A DNA stretch of 64,000 bases from an uncultured Pelagibacteraceae bacterium. Lineage in GTDB: Bacteria; Pseudomonadota; Alphaproteobacteria; Pelagibacterales; Pelagibacteraceae. Numbering within the stretch: position 1 is the first letter of the stretch; every line of letters starts with the position of its first letter. Made by a program: the position numbers and the translations under genes. Below, in pieces: positions 54,719 to 62,910 of this stretch. The stretch lies in NCBI GenBank assembly GCA_902567235.1, contig CACFLX010000002.1:1-64000 (forward strand). The letters are read 5' to 3'. Below the pieces are notes generated by a model. The model saw only the letters and a program-made list of their open reading frames with translations. It did no database searches and was not told where the DNA came from.

Positions 54719-55383
54719 TGAAAATTTTTTTTTAAATTACTTTTTAAAAATTTTTTGTGTAATTTAATTTCCTCTGGAGTTGGTTTAATTATTTTTTTAA
54801 AATAACTAATATTTTGGTTTATCCTATTATCACTACTATTTTTTGTATTATTAAAAAAATTTAAAGTTGGCTCTTTCTGATCAATTAAATTTATATAAAC
54901 TTTTGTTAATAATTCACAATCTAATAGCGCTGTATGTTTTTCCCTTTTTGAATTATCAATCCTATATCTTTTACACAGTGCATCTAAACTAATTTGAGAT
55001 CCTGGAAATTTATTTCTTGCTATTTCTAAAGTATCTAAAACATTTGATTTATCTATTTTATCTTTTCCAAGTAATGCAAGTTCATTATTCAGATGAGCAA
55101 TGTCAAAATCGGCATTATGAATTATTAATTTTTTATCTTTTATAAATAAAAGAAAATCTTCAACGATCTCTCTAAATTTTTTTTTATCCCCCAAAAATTC
55201 ATTTGTATAACCATGAACCTCTAAAGCTTTTTCAGATACTTTCCTCTCTGGATTCAAATAACAATGAAATTTATTTGAAGTTGGCACTAAATTATCTAAC
55301 TCAATACATCCTATCTCAACAATTCTATGTCCATCTTTTATAGACAATCCGGTTGTTTCCGTATCAAGTACTATTTCTTTCAT
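54715..55383 (-). CDS. dnaQ: DNA polymerase III epsilon subunit
   Basis: 222 residues. The DEDDh exonuclease motifs are complete: Exo I VLDTETTGLS, Exo II HNADFDIAHLNNEL, and Exo III HTALLDCELL. It proofreads for the replicative polymerase. The C-terminal tail, which contacts the alpha subunit, is short and basic. It overlaps coaE by 20 bp. Confidence 0.95.
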   Translation of the reverse strand: MKEIVLDTETTGLSIKDGHRIVEIGCIELDNLVPTSNKFHCYLNPERKVSEKALEVHGYTNEFLGDKKKFREIVEDFLLFIKDKKLIIHNADFDIAHLNNELALLGKDKIDKSNVLDTLEIARNKFPGSQISLDALCKRYRIDNSKREKHTALLDCELLTKVYINLIDQKEPTLNFFNNTKNSSDNRINQNISYFKKIIKPTPEEIKLHKKFLKSNLKKNFH

Positions 55384-55954
55384 TTTTTAATATTTTTTTT
55401 AAAAGTATTTTAACATTATTTTTCAAATGTTTTTTTTTAAATTTATTTTTAATTATATAGTGTGCTTTTTTCTTTTTAATTTCTAAGTGTAGTTGTGAAT
55501 TTCTAAGCTTTTTTATTACTTTTTTATTATAATTTTTTCTTTCTCTTAATTTTTTATTAATATCTTTTTTTTTTGCATCTACATAAACTAATACAAAATT
55601 ATTTTTATAAATTTTATTTTCTATCAACAAAGGTATATCAAAAATTAAAATTTTTTTACTTTTATTTAGTTTAATAAAATTTTTTAAATTTTTTTTTACT
55701 TCTGGATGAATAATGCTCTCAATTTTTTTAAGATTGTTTTTATTTTCTAAAATGGCATTTTGTAATTGTTTTTTTTTTATAGGAAATGAAATTATAAATT
55801 TGGGTAACTTCTTCTTTAATTTCTTAAAACAATTTTTATTTTTTTTATATATATTTGATACTTCTTTATCAGCATTAAAAACTGGGTAACCAAATAACTT
55901 TGAAACAAAGCTTTTACCAGATCCTATATCCCCCAAAATACCAATTTTAATCAT
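55364..55954 (-). CDS. coaE: Dephospho-CoA kinase
   Basis: 196 residues. The P-loop GDIGSGKSF is near the start, with FNADKEVSNIY, IHPEVKKNL, and IFDIPLLIEN following, all CoaE landmarks. It phosphorylates dephospho-CoA in the last step of CoA synthesis. The C-terminal half is extremely lysine/asparagine rich, as expected for the base composition. It overlaps aroE by 4 bp and dnaQ by 20 bp. Confidence 0.93.
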   Translation of the reverse strand: MIKIGILGDIGSGKSFVSKLFGYPVFNADKEVSNIYKKNKNCFKKLKKKLPKFIISFPIKKKQLQNAILENKNNLKKIESIIHPEVKKNLKNFIKLNKSKKILIFDIPLLIENKIYKNNFVLVYVDAKKKDINKKLRERKNYNKKVIKKLRNSQLHLEIKKKKAHYIIKNKFKKKHLKNNVKILLKKILKNERNST

Positions 55955-56745
55955 TTTTCTAATAAAGTTATAGTTTCATCATCTATATCGGGCATTAATT
56001 TATGCCATATAGTAAATGCTTGATGTGCTTGATAAATAAACATCATCTTTCCATTTTCTGTCCTATTACCAAATAGTTTTGCTCTTTTTAAAAAAATTGT
56101 TTCTTTGGGATTATAAATTACATCATAAAAAAATTTATTATGCCCCATGCCAGAATAATCTAATTTTATCCCATCTTCATTTTTTAAACCAATACTTGTA
56201 GCATTAATAACCATGTCAAAGGTTGGTGTTTCTCCCCAATCTATAACCTCTAATTCATGAAAAAAGTTTTTTAAATCTTCTGCTTTTTCTTTTGTTCTGT
56301 TAGATATAATTATTTTTGAAGCTCCCATTTTTTTTAAAGCTAAAATAATTGAAGGAGCAACTCCACCAGCTCCCAATATAAAAACTATTTTGTTTTTTAC
56401 ATCGTACTTTGAGTATTTTATTCCTAATTCGAAACCAGATATATCGGTATTGTGACCAAGAACTTTTCCATTTTGTAAATAAATAGTGTTAACAGATTTA
56501 GTTTCATCTGCTTCTGGGCTTAATTCATCTAAAAAAGGTATAATAAATTTTTTAAAAGGAACAGTAACATTAATTCCACCTAAACGCTCTTTTTTAATAT
56601 CAAATATAATATTTTTTAGATCTTCTTTATTAATTTGTTTTTTTTCATAAACAGCATTAATATTATTTTTCTTAATCCAATAATTGTGTAATTTTGGTGA
56701 ATAACTATGCTCTATTGGGTTTCCAATAACTAAATATTTTTTCAT
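55951..56745 (-). CDS. aroE: Shikimate dehydrogenase
   Basis: 264 residues. The substrate site NPIEHSYSPKLHN, the catalytic Lys in NVTVPFKKF, NTDISGF, the NADP loop LGAGGVAPSI and the later NATSIGLKNED are typical. It reduces 3-dehydroshikimate to shikimate in aromatic amino acid synthesis. It abuts the upstream SDR gene directly. Confidence 0.96.
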   Translation of the reverse strand: MKKYLVIGNPIEHSYSPKLHNYWIKKNNINAVYEKKQINKEDLKNIIFDIKKERLGGINVTVPFKKFIIPFLDELSPEADETKSVNTIYLQNGKVLGHNTDISGFELGIKYSKYDVKNKIVFILGAGGVAPSIILALKKMGASKIIISNRTKEKAEDLKNFFHELEVIDWGETPTFDMVINATSIGLKNEDGIKLDYSGMGHNKFFYDVIYNPKETIFLKRAKLFGNRTENGKMMFIYQAHQAFTIWHKLMPDIDDETITLLEK

Positions 56746-57429
56746 TTAAAATTTTTCCTCTGATGTTCTTAGCTCAATTTCCCATGCCCATGCACTTTTG
56801 TGTTGATTATGAAATTGAATATAAGTTTTGGCAATTTCATCTGGATCTATAGTTGGAAACTTAAGGTGACCATAAGGTTTTTTGGCTATTACTCCATCAA
56901 TTACAAAATGCGCAATATGAATATTTTGTGGATGTAACTCTCTTGCTAAAGATTGGGCTAGTCCTCTAACTCCAAATTTTCCAATTGCAAAAGCTGACGA
57001 ATTTGGGAATCCTTTAACCCCGGCTGTAGCTCCAGTAAAAAATATACTTCCTTTTTTTTTTAAAATCATTCTTTTCGCTGCCTCTCTTGCAACCAAATAG
57101 GCTCCAAAACAATTGATTTGTAAAGCCTTTTGCACTTCTTCATCATCTAAATCAATTATTCTTGTTCTTTTGGGACGATAAGCTGCATTAAATACTACTA
57201 AGTTTGGGGTGCCTATTAACTTATCAGTTTTCATAAAAAGCTCTTTTACACTTTTTGCATTACTACAATCACAAGAAATAATTTCTACATTTGTTTCCTT
57301 TTTTAATTTTTTTAATTTTTCAATATTTCTAGATACTAAAACTACTTGCATATTATGAGAAACACACAAACGAGCTAGGGATGAACTTAAACCTGGACCG
57401 GCTCCAATAATTAAAACTTTTTCTTTCAT
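56746..57429 (-). CDS. SDR-family protein with Phe in place of catalytic Tyr
   Basis: 227 residues, Rossmann fold. The cofactor motif IGAGPGLSSSLARL is at 8-21 and the NAAYRP stretch follows beta4. In the active-site region FAIGKFGVRG the Lys151 is present, but the expected Tyr is Phe147 and the expected Ser is Ala134/Thr135. ARELHPQNIHIAHFVIDG is characteristic of a subfamily that I recall also has Phe. It is inserted between maf and aroE, overlapping maf by 4 bp. Reaction unknown. Confidence 0.85.
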   Translation of the reverse strand: MKEKVLIIGAGPGLSSSLARLCVSHNMQVVLVSRNIEKLKKLKKETNVEIISCDCSNAKSVKELFMKTDKLIGTPNLVVFNAAYRPKRTRIIDLDDEEVQKALQINCFGAYLVAREAAKRMILKKKGSIFFTGATAGVKGFPNSSAFAIGKFGVRGLAQSLARELHPQNIHIAHFVIDGVIAKKPYGHLKFPTIDPDEIAKTYIQFHNQHKSAWAWEIELRTSEEKF

Positions 57430-58007
57430 AATTTTTCTAAATAATTTTTAATCTTTTTAATCGGTAAACCCATAATTGTATCCTCATCTCCTTTTATTTT
57501 TAAAAACAATGATTTACCTTCTCCTTCTATTTGATAAACGTTATAAGCATATAAGGCTTCATCTGTGATTTTTGATAGGTATTTTTGTAGTTCTGCTTCG
57601 GTCATATTCTTCATTGTTAAAGATGCTTTGTCAGTATAATGCCAAATCATTGAACCATTTTTAGAGATACAAACTGAACTTATTAGATTATGAGTTTTCC
57701 CATTAAGTTTTTTTAATATTTTTAATGCTTCGTCTCGATTTTTTGGTTTTGAAATTAATTCTCCATTCATATCTATTACGCTATCAGCTCCTATCACAAT
57801 TTCTTTATTAAATTTTAAACTTACTTTATTTGCTTTTAACTCTGCTAAGTTTTTAGAAATTAATTCAGGACTTAAATTTTCTTTTATTAAACTTTTTTTT
57901 ACTAATTCTTCATCTGCATTTGATGGAAAAACTTTACATTCTATATTATTTTCATCTAAAATTTTTTTTCTTACTTTGCTTTTTGATGCGAGAATTATTT
58001 TATGCAT
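57426..58007 (-). CDS. maf: Maf-family nucleotide pyrophosphatase
   Basis: 193 residues. IILASKSKVRKKILDEN (normally SxSPRR), the catalytic Asp in VIGADSVID, KPKNRDEALKILKKLNGKTH and YQIEGEG are family landmarks. Maf proteins hydrolyse non-canonical or modified nucleoside triphosphates. It overlaps the ppsR gene by 8 bp and the SDR by 4 bp. Confidence 0.94.
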   Translation of the reverse strand: MHKIILASKSKVRKKILDENNIECKVFPSNADEELVKKSLIKENLSPELISKNLAELKANKVSLKFNKEIVIGADSVIDMNGELISKPKNRDEALKILKKLNGKTHNLISSVCISKNGSMIWHYTDKASLTMKNMTEAELQKYLSKITDEALYAYNVYQIEGEGKSLFLKIKGDEDTIMGLPIKKIKNYLEKL

Positions 58008-58821
58008 TTTGGTTTTTTATTTCATAAATTTTTATAATTGAAGCAGCAGTCTCTTCAATTGATTTTCTAGTAACATCAATTACAGGCCATTGATATTTTT
58101 TAAAAGCTTCTTTTGCATTTTTTGTTTCTAACTCTATTTTTTCAATATTCGTGTAATCTGTCCCGTGCTCTTCTTTTATTGCCATCATTCTATTTTTTCT
58201 TACATCAACCAATCTTTTGGGTTCGACCGTTAGACCTACTACGCATTTAAGTTTTGGATTTGATCTTAGAAGTTCGGGAATTGAATGTTCATTTACTAAT
58301 GGAATATTAGAAGTTTTATATCCTCTGTTTGCAAGATATATTGATGTTGGTGTTTTTCCGGTTCTACTAACCCCGAGTAAAATAATATCTGATTTTTCCA
58401 AGTCTTGTAACATACTTCCATCGTCGTGATTCATGGTAAATTGGATGGCTTCTATTCTTTTAGAATTTTCTTCATAAGTGTGTTGACCACTAGGTATATG
58501 TGAGGCTCTCTGTTTTAATAATTTAGAAAAATTTAAAATTAAATCTCCTAGTACACTGAAACAAGGAATATTAAATTTACTTGCTTCTTCCTCTAAATAT
58601 TTTGCAAGATTATCATCAACTATTGTATAAAGAATTATTGGTTCTTTCTGCTCTCTTGCTAACTCAATAATTTTTGAAATTTGGTTTTGTGTTCTAGTAA
58701 AAGAGAATTGATGATTATTATATTCAAAACTTAAAAACTGAGCTTTTAAAGCTAAAAATATTCTATCTATTGTTTCGCCAGTTGAATCTGAAATCAGGTA
58801 AATATCATGTTTAGTTGTCAT
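58000..58821 (-). CDS. ppsR: Pyruvate dikinase regulatory protein (DUF299, RP001-type)
   Basis: 273 residues. The P-loop GVSRTGKTPTSIYLANRG, IYLISDSTGETIDRI at the start, and VGLTVEPKRLVDVRKNRM define the kinase/phosphorylase that switches phosphoenolpyruvate synthase or pyruvate phosphate dikinase on and off. In Rickettsia prowazekii the homologue is RP001, next to the origin. Here it is divergent from hemE across a 284-bp AT-rich gap. Confidence 0.95.
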   Translation of the reverse strand: MTTKHDIYLISDSTGETIDRIFLALKAQFLSFEYNNHQFSFTRTQNQISKIIELAREQKEPIILYTIVDDNLAKYLEEEASKFNIPCFSVLGDLILNFSKLLKQRASHIPSGQHTYEENSKRIEAIQFTMNHDDGSMLQDLEKSDIILLGVSRTGKTPTSIYLANRGYKTSNIPLVNEHSIPELLRSNPKLKCVVGLTVEPKRLVDVRKNRMMAIKEEHGTDYTNIEKIELETKNAKEAFKKYQWPVIDVTRKSIEETAASIIKIYEIKNQNA

Positions 58822-59105
58822 GTATAAAGTGTTTATAATAATTTAATAAATTAGGTAAAAACTAATAACTTTTTTCATTTTATTTTTTATTTGAATATCT
58901 CTCAAATTATTAACATAAATAAACATCTTAATAATTAATATACATAAATATTTATTTAACCTAAAATTTACAAAAAAGAGGCTATTTGTCTTAATTTTTT
59001 ATTGTTTTAATCTGTTAATATTTAGTGGGTAAAATGTTAAAAATTAATAATTCTTTATATTAACAGGATATAAAACAAATACTAAAGATTATATATAACT
59101 ATTAT
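58822..59105. other. Candidate chromosomal origin of replication (oriC)
   Basis: A 284-bp, very AT-rich non-coding gap between the divergent RP001-type gene and hemE, the place where the Caulobacter origin lies. TATTAACA occurs three times (58908-58915 +, 59013-59020 -, 59058-59065 +), with another TTAACA core at 59035-59040 on the minus strand; TTATTAACA matches 7 of 9 bases of the DnaA box TTATCCACA. No perfect DnaA box is present. Genes on the left run leftward and those on the right run rightward. Confidence 0.55.
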
Positions 59106-60107
59106 ATGACTCCAATCCAAGACTGTTTAATTAATAAAAATCATAAAATAAATCCTATTTGGATAATGAGACAGGCTGGAAGGTATTTGCCAGAATTTAG
59201 AGAAATTAGATCAAAAAATCCAAATTTTATTAAATTGTGTTTAAATGAAAATTTGTCTTCGGAAATAACATTGCAACCAATTAAAAGATTTGATTTTGAC
59301 GCAGCAATAATTTTTTCTGATATTTTAATGTTACCTTATGGTTTGGGTCAAGAAATTAAATTTGAAAAAGGTTCAGGACCTAAATTAGGTAAACTAGATT
59401 TAGATCTAATCACGAATGTAAGTAAAGATGAATTTAGTAGAAAATTAAATCCTATTTATAAATCTATATCAAACATATCTTCAAATATTATATGTAAAAA
59501 TAAAGATATAATTGGTTTTGTGGGAGCACCTTGGACAATCCTAGTTTACATGATTAATAAAATGTCACCAAAAAAATCTCTCTCCAAAGAAATTTTTAAT
59601 GATAAATTATTTATAAATAAATTATTATCTATAATTACTAAATTCCTTAAAATTCATATTGAAAATCAAATAAAAGCAGGAGCAACCATAATACAAATTT
59701 TTGATAGTTGGGCAGGATTACTAGAAGACAATATTTCCGAATTTATTTATGAACCGACCCTTAATCTTGTAAACCATATTAAGAAATTAGATGTACCTGT
59801 TGTTTGTTTTCCCAGAGGAATAAAAGATTATAAAAATTTTTGTGAAGTTGTTAAGCCCGATATGGTAAATATCGATTATAATATTGATCCTAAAAAAATA
59901 ATTAAAGAAATAGAAATACCAGTACAAGGAGGATTAGATCCAAAAATACTATTAACTGATAGGGAAAACTTACAAAAAGAAGCAACAAAGTATCTACAAA
60001 TTTTTAAAGACCACCCCTACGTATTTAATCTTGGGCATGGTATTTTACCAGAAACAAAAATTGAAATGGTAGAAGAACTAGTAAAAATAGTTAGAGATTT
60101 TAAATAA
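59106..60107 (+). CDS. hemE: Uroporphyrinogen decarboxylase
   Basis: 333 residues. IWIMRQAGRYLPEFREIR contains the conserved substrate arginines, FDAAIIFSDILMLPYGLG the catalytic Asp, and GFVGAPWTI and IFDSWAGLL follow. It converts uroporphyrinogen III to coproporphyrinogen III. First gene of the hemE-hemH-hemJ operon; its stop overlaps the hemH start. Confidence 0.97.
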   Translation: MTPIQDCLINKNHKINPIWIMRQAGRYLPEFREIRSKNPNFIKLCLNENLSSEITLQPIKRFDFDAAIIFSDILMLPYGLGQEIKFEKGSGPKLGKLDLDLITNVSKDEFSRKLNPIYKSISNISSNIICKNKDIIGFVGAPWTILVYMINKMSPKKSLSKEIFNDKLFINKLLSIITKFLKIHIENQIKAGATIIQIFDSWAGLLEDNISEFIYEPTLNLVNHIKKLDVPVVCFPRGIKDYKNFCEVVKPDMVNIDYNIDPKKIIKEIEIPVQGGLDPKILLTDRENLQKEATKYLQIFKDHPYVFNLGHGILPETKIEMVEELVKIVRDFK

Positions 60108-61096
60108 TGGAAAAACATCCTGAAATAAAGTACGGGAAGACTGGAGTTTTAATAATTAATTTAGGAACGCCAGATTCCACAAAATGGTTAGATGTTAGAA
60201 GATATTTAAAAGAGTTTCTATCAGACAGAAGAGTAATTGAGGTAAACCCAATAATTTGGCAAGTAATACTTAATCTTTTTATTCTCAATTTTAGACCATC
60301 AAGAAGTGCCAAGGCTTACAAAGAAATATGGATGAAAGAAGAAAATATATCTCCATTACTGTATTATACTAAAAAACAAGCAGAAAAATTATCAAAATCT
60401 TTTTCAAATGAAAATCTGTTTATAGATTTTGCTATGAGATATGGAAACCCAAGTATTAAAGGTAAAATAAAAAAATTAAATGAAGAAGGTTGTGAAAATC
60501 TTATAATTTTACCTCTTTATCCTCAATATGCTGCCGCAACTACAGCAACTGTATGTGACGAAGTATACAGAACTTTAATGAATATGAGATGGCAGCCGTC
60601 TTTGAAAATTATTCCACACTATGAGTCACATCCATTATACGTTGATGCTTTAGTAAACTCAATAAATGCCAAAATAAAAAATATAAAGTGGAAGCCAGAT
60701 TTAATTTTAGCTTCCTATCATGGAATACCAAAAAAATATTTTGATAAGGGAGACCCATATCATTGTTATTGTCATAAAACTACAAGACTGATTTCAGAAA
60801 AATTTAAAGCTATTGAAATTAAAACAACCTTTCAATCTAGATTTGGCCCACAAGAGTGGCTTCAGCCATATACAGATAAAACTTTAGAAATCTTGCCAAA
60901 GGAAGGAAAAAAGAATGTCCTTACTATATGCCCGGGCTTTTCCTCTGATTGTGTTGAAACTTTAGAGGAAATATTAATCCAGGGTAAAAAAAGCTTTATG
61001 GATTCGGGAGGTGAGAATTTTGATATGATACCATGTTTAAATGATAATGATGATCATATAAATCTATTAAAAAACTTAATTCAAAAAAATATTTAA
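60107..61096 (+). CDS. hemH: Ferrochelatase
   Basis: 329 residues. LIINLGTPDSTKWLDVRRYL opens the protein, LPLYPQYAAATTA and the metal-site His in SYHGIPKKYFDKGDPYHCYC follow, and PGFSSDCVETLEE carries the conserved Glu. It inserts iron into protoporphyrin IX. Start and hemE stop share one base (TAATG). Confidence 0.97.
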   Translation: MEKHPEIKYGKTGVLIINLGTPDSTKWLDVRRYLKEFLSDRRVIEVNPIIWQVILNLFILNFRPSRSAKAYKEIWMKEENISPLLYYTKKQAEKLSKSFSNENLFIDFAMRYGNPSIKGKIKKLNEEGCENLIILPLYPQYAAATTATVCDEVYRTLMNMRWQPSLKIIPHYESHPLYVDALVNSINAKIKNIKWKPDLILASYHGIPKKYFDKGDPYHCYCHKTTRLISEKFKAIEIKTTFQSRFGPQEWLQPYTDKTLEILPKEGKKNVLTICPGFSSDCVETLEEILIQGKKSFMDSGGENFDMIPCLNDNDDHINLLKNLIQKNI

Positions 61097-61099
61097 TTT

Positions 61100-61534
61100 A
61101 TGAATTATTACTTACTTTTTAAATCTTTACATCTAATTGCAGTTATTTCATGGATGGCAGGATTGTTGTATTTACCAAGAATTTTTGTTTATCATGTTGA
61201 AAATTCAGAAAAAAAAGAAACCACCGAAGTATTCGAGGTCATGGAAAAACGCCTTTATTTTTATATTATGAGACCAGCAATGATTTTAAGTTGGTTTTTT
61301 GGAATAATATTAATTTATATAAACGGTATAGATATTTTTTCACAGTTGTGGATGCATATAAAATTAGGTCTAGTCGTGCTTCTTACTATTTATCATGAAT
61401 ATTTAGGGATATGTTTGAAATCTCTGAAATTAAATAATAATACAAAATCATCTAAATTTTTTAGAATTATTAATGAAGTTCCTACAATTATATTAATCTT
61501 TATTATCTTTATTGTGATTTTTAAGCCGATCTAG
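61100..61534 (+). CDS. hemJ: HemJ-type protoporphyrinogen oxidase
   Basis: 144 residues with four membrane helices. KSLHLIAVISWMAGLLYLPR contains the conserved His and Arg, and EKRLYFYIMRPAMILSWFFG is another family hallmark. HemJ oxidises protoporphyrinogen IX in bacteria without HemG or HemY. It follows hemH by 3 bp, giving the last steps of haem synthesis in one operon. Confidence 0.93.
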   Translation: MNYYLLFKSLHLIAVISWMAGLLYLPRIFVYHVENSEKKETTEVFEVMEKRLYFYIMRPAMILSWFFGIILIYINGIDIFSQLWMHIKLGLVVLLTIYHEYLGICLKSLKLNNNTKSSKFFRIINEVPTIILIFIIFIVIFKPI

Positions 61535-61536
61535 GG

Positions 61537-61566
61537 TTGAAATTTATATAATAATATATATATTAA
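61537..61566 (+). promoter_or_regulatory. Possible sigma-70-type promoter of rho
   Basis: TTGAAA at 61537-61542 and TATTAA at 61561-61566, separated by 18 bp, in the 66-bp gap between hemJ and rho. The match is modest and the region is AT-rich, so this is tentative. The rest of the leader contains a CCCCCC run (61588-61593) before the rho start. Confidence 0.35.
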
Positions 61567-61600
61567 CACTATCTAACATCTAATAAGCCCCCCTATAACT

Positions 61601-62872
61601 ATGAATATACAAGATCTAAAAAAGAAAAGCTCAGAGCAGTTGATTGATGAAGCTGAAAAGCTTGGAATTGAAAACGCAAGCACACTTAAAAGACAAGAAA
61701 TTTATTTCGCAATATTAAAAAAACTTGCTGAAAAAGGTGAAGAAATAACCGGAGGTGGTATTCTTCAGTTGTTACAAGATGGTTTTGGTTTTTTAAGAGC
61801 CATGGAGTCGAACTATTTACCTGGAGCAGATGATATATATATTAGCCCCAATCAAATTAGAAAATTTGGTTTAAGAACAGGTGACACTGTTGAGGGTCCC
61901 ATAAGAGCTCCAAAAGACGGAGAAAGATATTTTGCATTATTGCAAGTAAACAAAATTAATTTTGAAGTACCAGAGAAATCAAAACATAAAATAGCTTTTG
62001 ATAACTTAACACCACTTTATCCAAACAATCAAATTTGCTTAGAAGTAGAAAGTACGAAAATTGAAAAAAAACCTGATCTAACTTCAAGATTAATTGATTT
62101 AGTTAGTCCAATAGGGAAAGGGCAAAGATCATTAATAATTTCTCCACCCAAGGCAGGCAAAACAATGATATTACAAAGTATTGCAAATTCTATTACCGCT
62201 AATCATCCAGAGTGTTATTTGATGGTCTTATTAATCGATGAGAGACCAGAAGAAGTCACTGATATGCAAAGAACAGTTAAAGGAGAAGTTATAAGCTCAA
62301 CTTTTGATGAACCCGCACAAAGACATGTTGCTGTAGCTGAGATGGTTATAGAAAAAGCAAAAAGGTTAACCGAACATAAAAAAGATGTTGTTATATTACT
62401 AGACTCGATAACAAGGTTAGGCAGAGCTTATAATGCTGTAGTTCCAAGTTCAGGTAAAGTATTGACTGGTGGAGTAGATGCAAATGCCTTACAAAGACCA
62501 AAAAGATTTTTTGGTGCCGCAAGAAACATAGAAGAAGGTGGTTCATTAACAATTATTGCAACAGCTTTGATAGATACTGGCAGCAGAATGGATGAAGTTA
62601 TATTTGAAGAGTTTAAAGGAACTGGTAATAGCGAAACAATACTTGATAGAAAAATTTCTGATAAAAGAATATTTCCAGCAATAGATATAACAAAATCTGG
62701 AACAAGAAGAGAGGAATTATTATTTGATAAAAATGATTTGCAGAAGATGAATGTTCTTAGAAGAATAATTGCACCTATGGGCTCTATGGAAGCTATTGAA
62801 TTTATAAACTCAAAACTAAAAAATACCAAGAATAATGCTGAGTTTTTTAATTCAATGAATAAACCAGCATAA
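61601..62872 (+). CDS. rho: Transcription termination factor Rho
   Basis: 423 residues. An N-terminal Rho domain is followed by the cold-shock-like RNA-binding domain ([14 protein letters not shown]), then the hexameric ATPase with Walker [12 protein letters not shown], Walker [17 protein letters not shown], and the R-loop [14 protein letters not shown]. Full length with no insertion. It lies in the usual origin-proximal neighbourhood after hemE/hemH. Confidence 0.98.
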   Translation: MNIQDLKKKSSEQLIDEAEKLGIENASTLKRQEIYFAILKKLAEKGEEITGGGILQLLQDGFGFLRAMESNYLPGADDIYISPNQIRKFGLRTGDTVEGPIRAPKDGERYFALLQVNKINFEVPEKSKHKIAFDNLTPLYPNNQICLEVESTKIEKKPDLTSRLIDLVSPIGKGQRSLIISPPKAGKTMILQSIANSITANHPECYLMVLLIDERPEEVTDMQRTVKGEVISSTFDEPAQRHVAVAEMVIEKAKRLTEHKKDVVILLDSITRLGRAYNAVVPSSGKVLTGGVDANALQRPKRFFGAARNIEEGGSLTIIATALIDTGSRMDEVIFEEFKGTGNSETILDRKISDKRIFPAIDITKSGTRREELLFDKNDLQKMNVLRRIIAPMGSMEAIEFINSKLKNTKNNAEFFNSMNKPA

Positions 62873-62910
62873 TTGTATATATTATTTTTATATATTTTTA
62901 ATCATTTTAA

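Noticed and set aside
58822-59105. CtrA boxes (TTAA-N7-TTAA) in the origin candidate
   Set aside because: TTAA is extremely frequent in such AT-rich DNA; the nearest match (around 58957) has a mismatch, so no site is claimed.
62428-62829. 133-codon minus-strand ORF antisense to rho
   Set aside because: Shadow of the conserved rho ATPase region; low-complexity translation.
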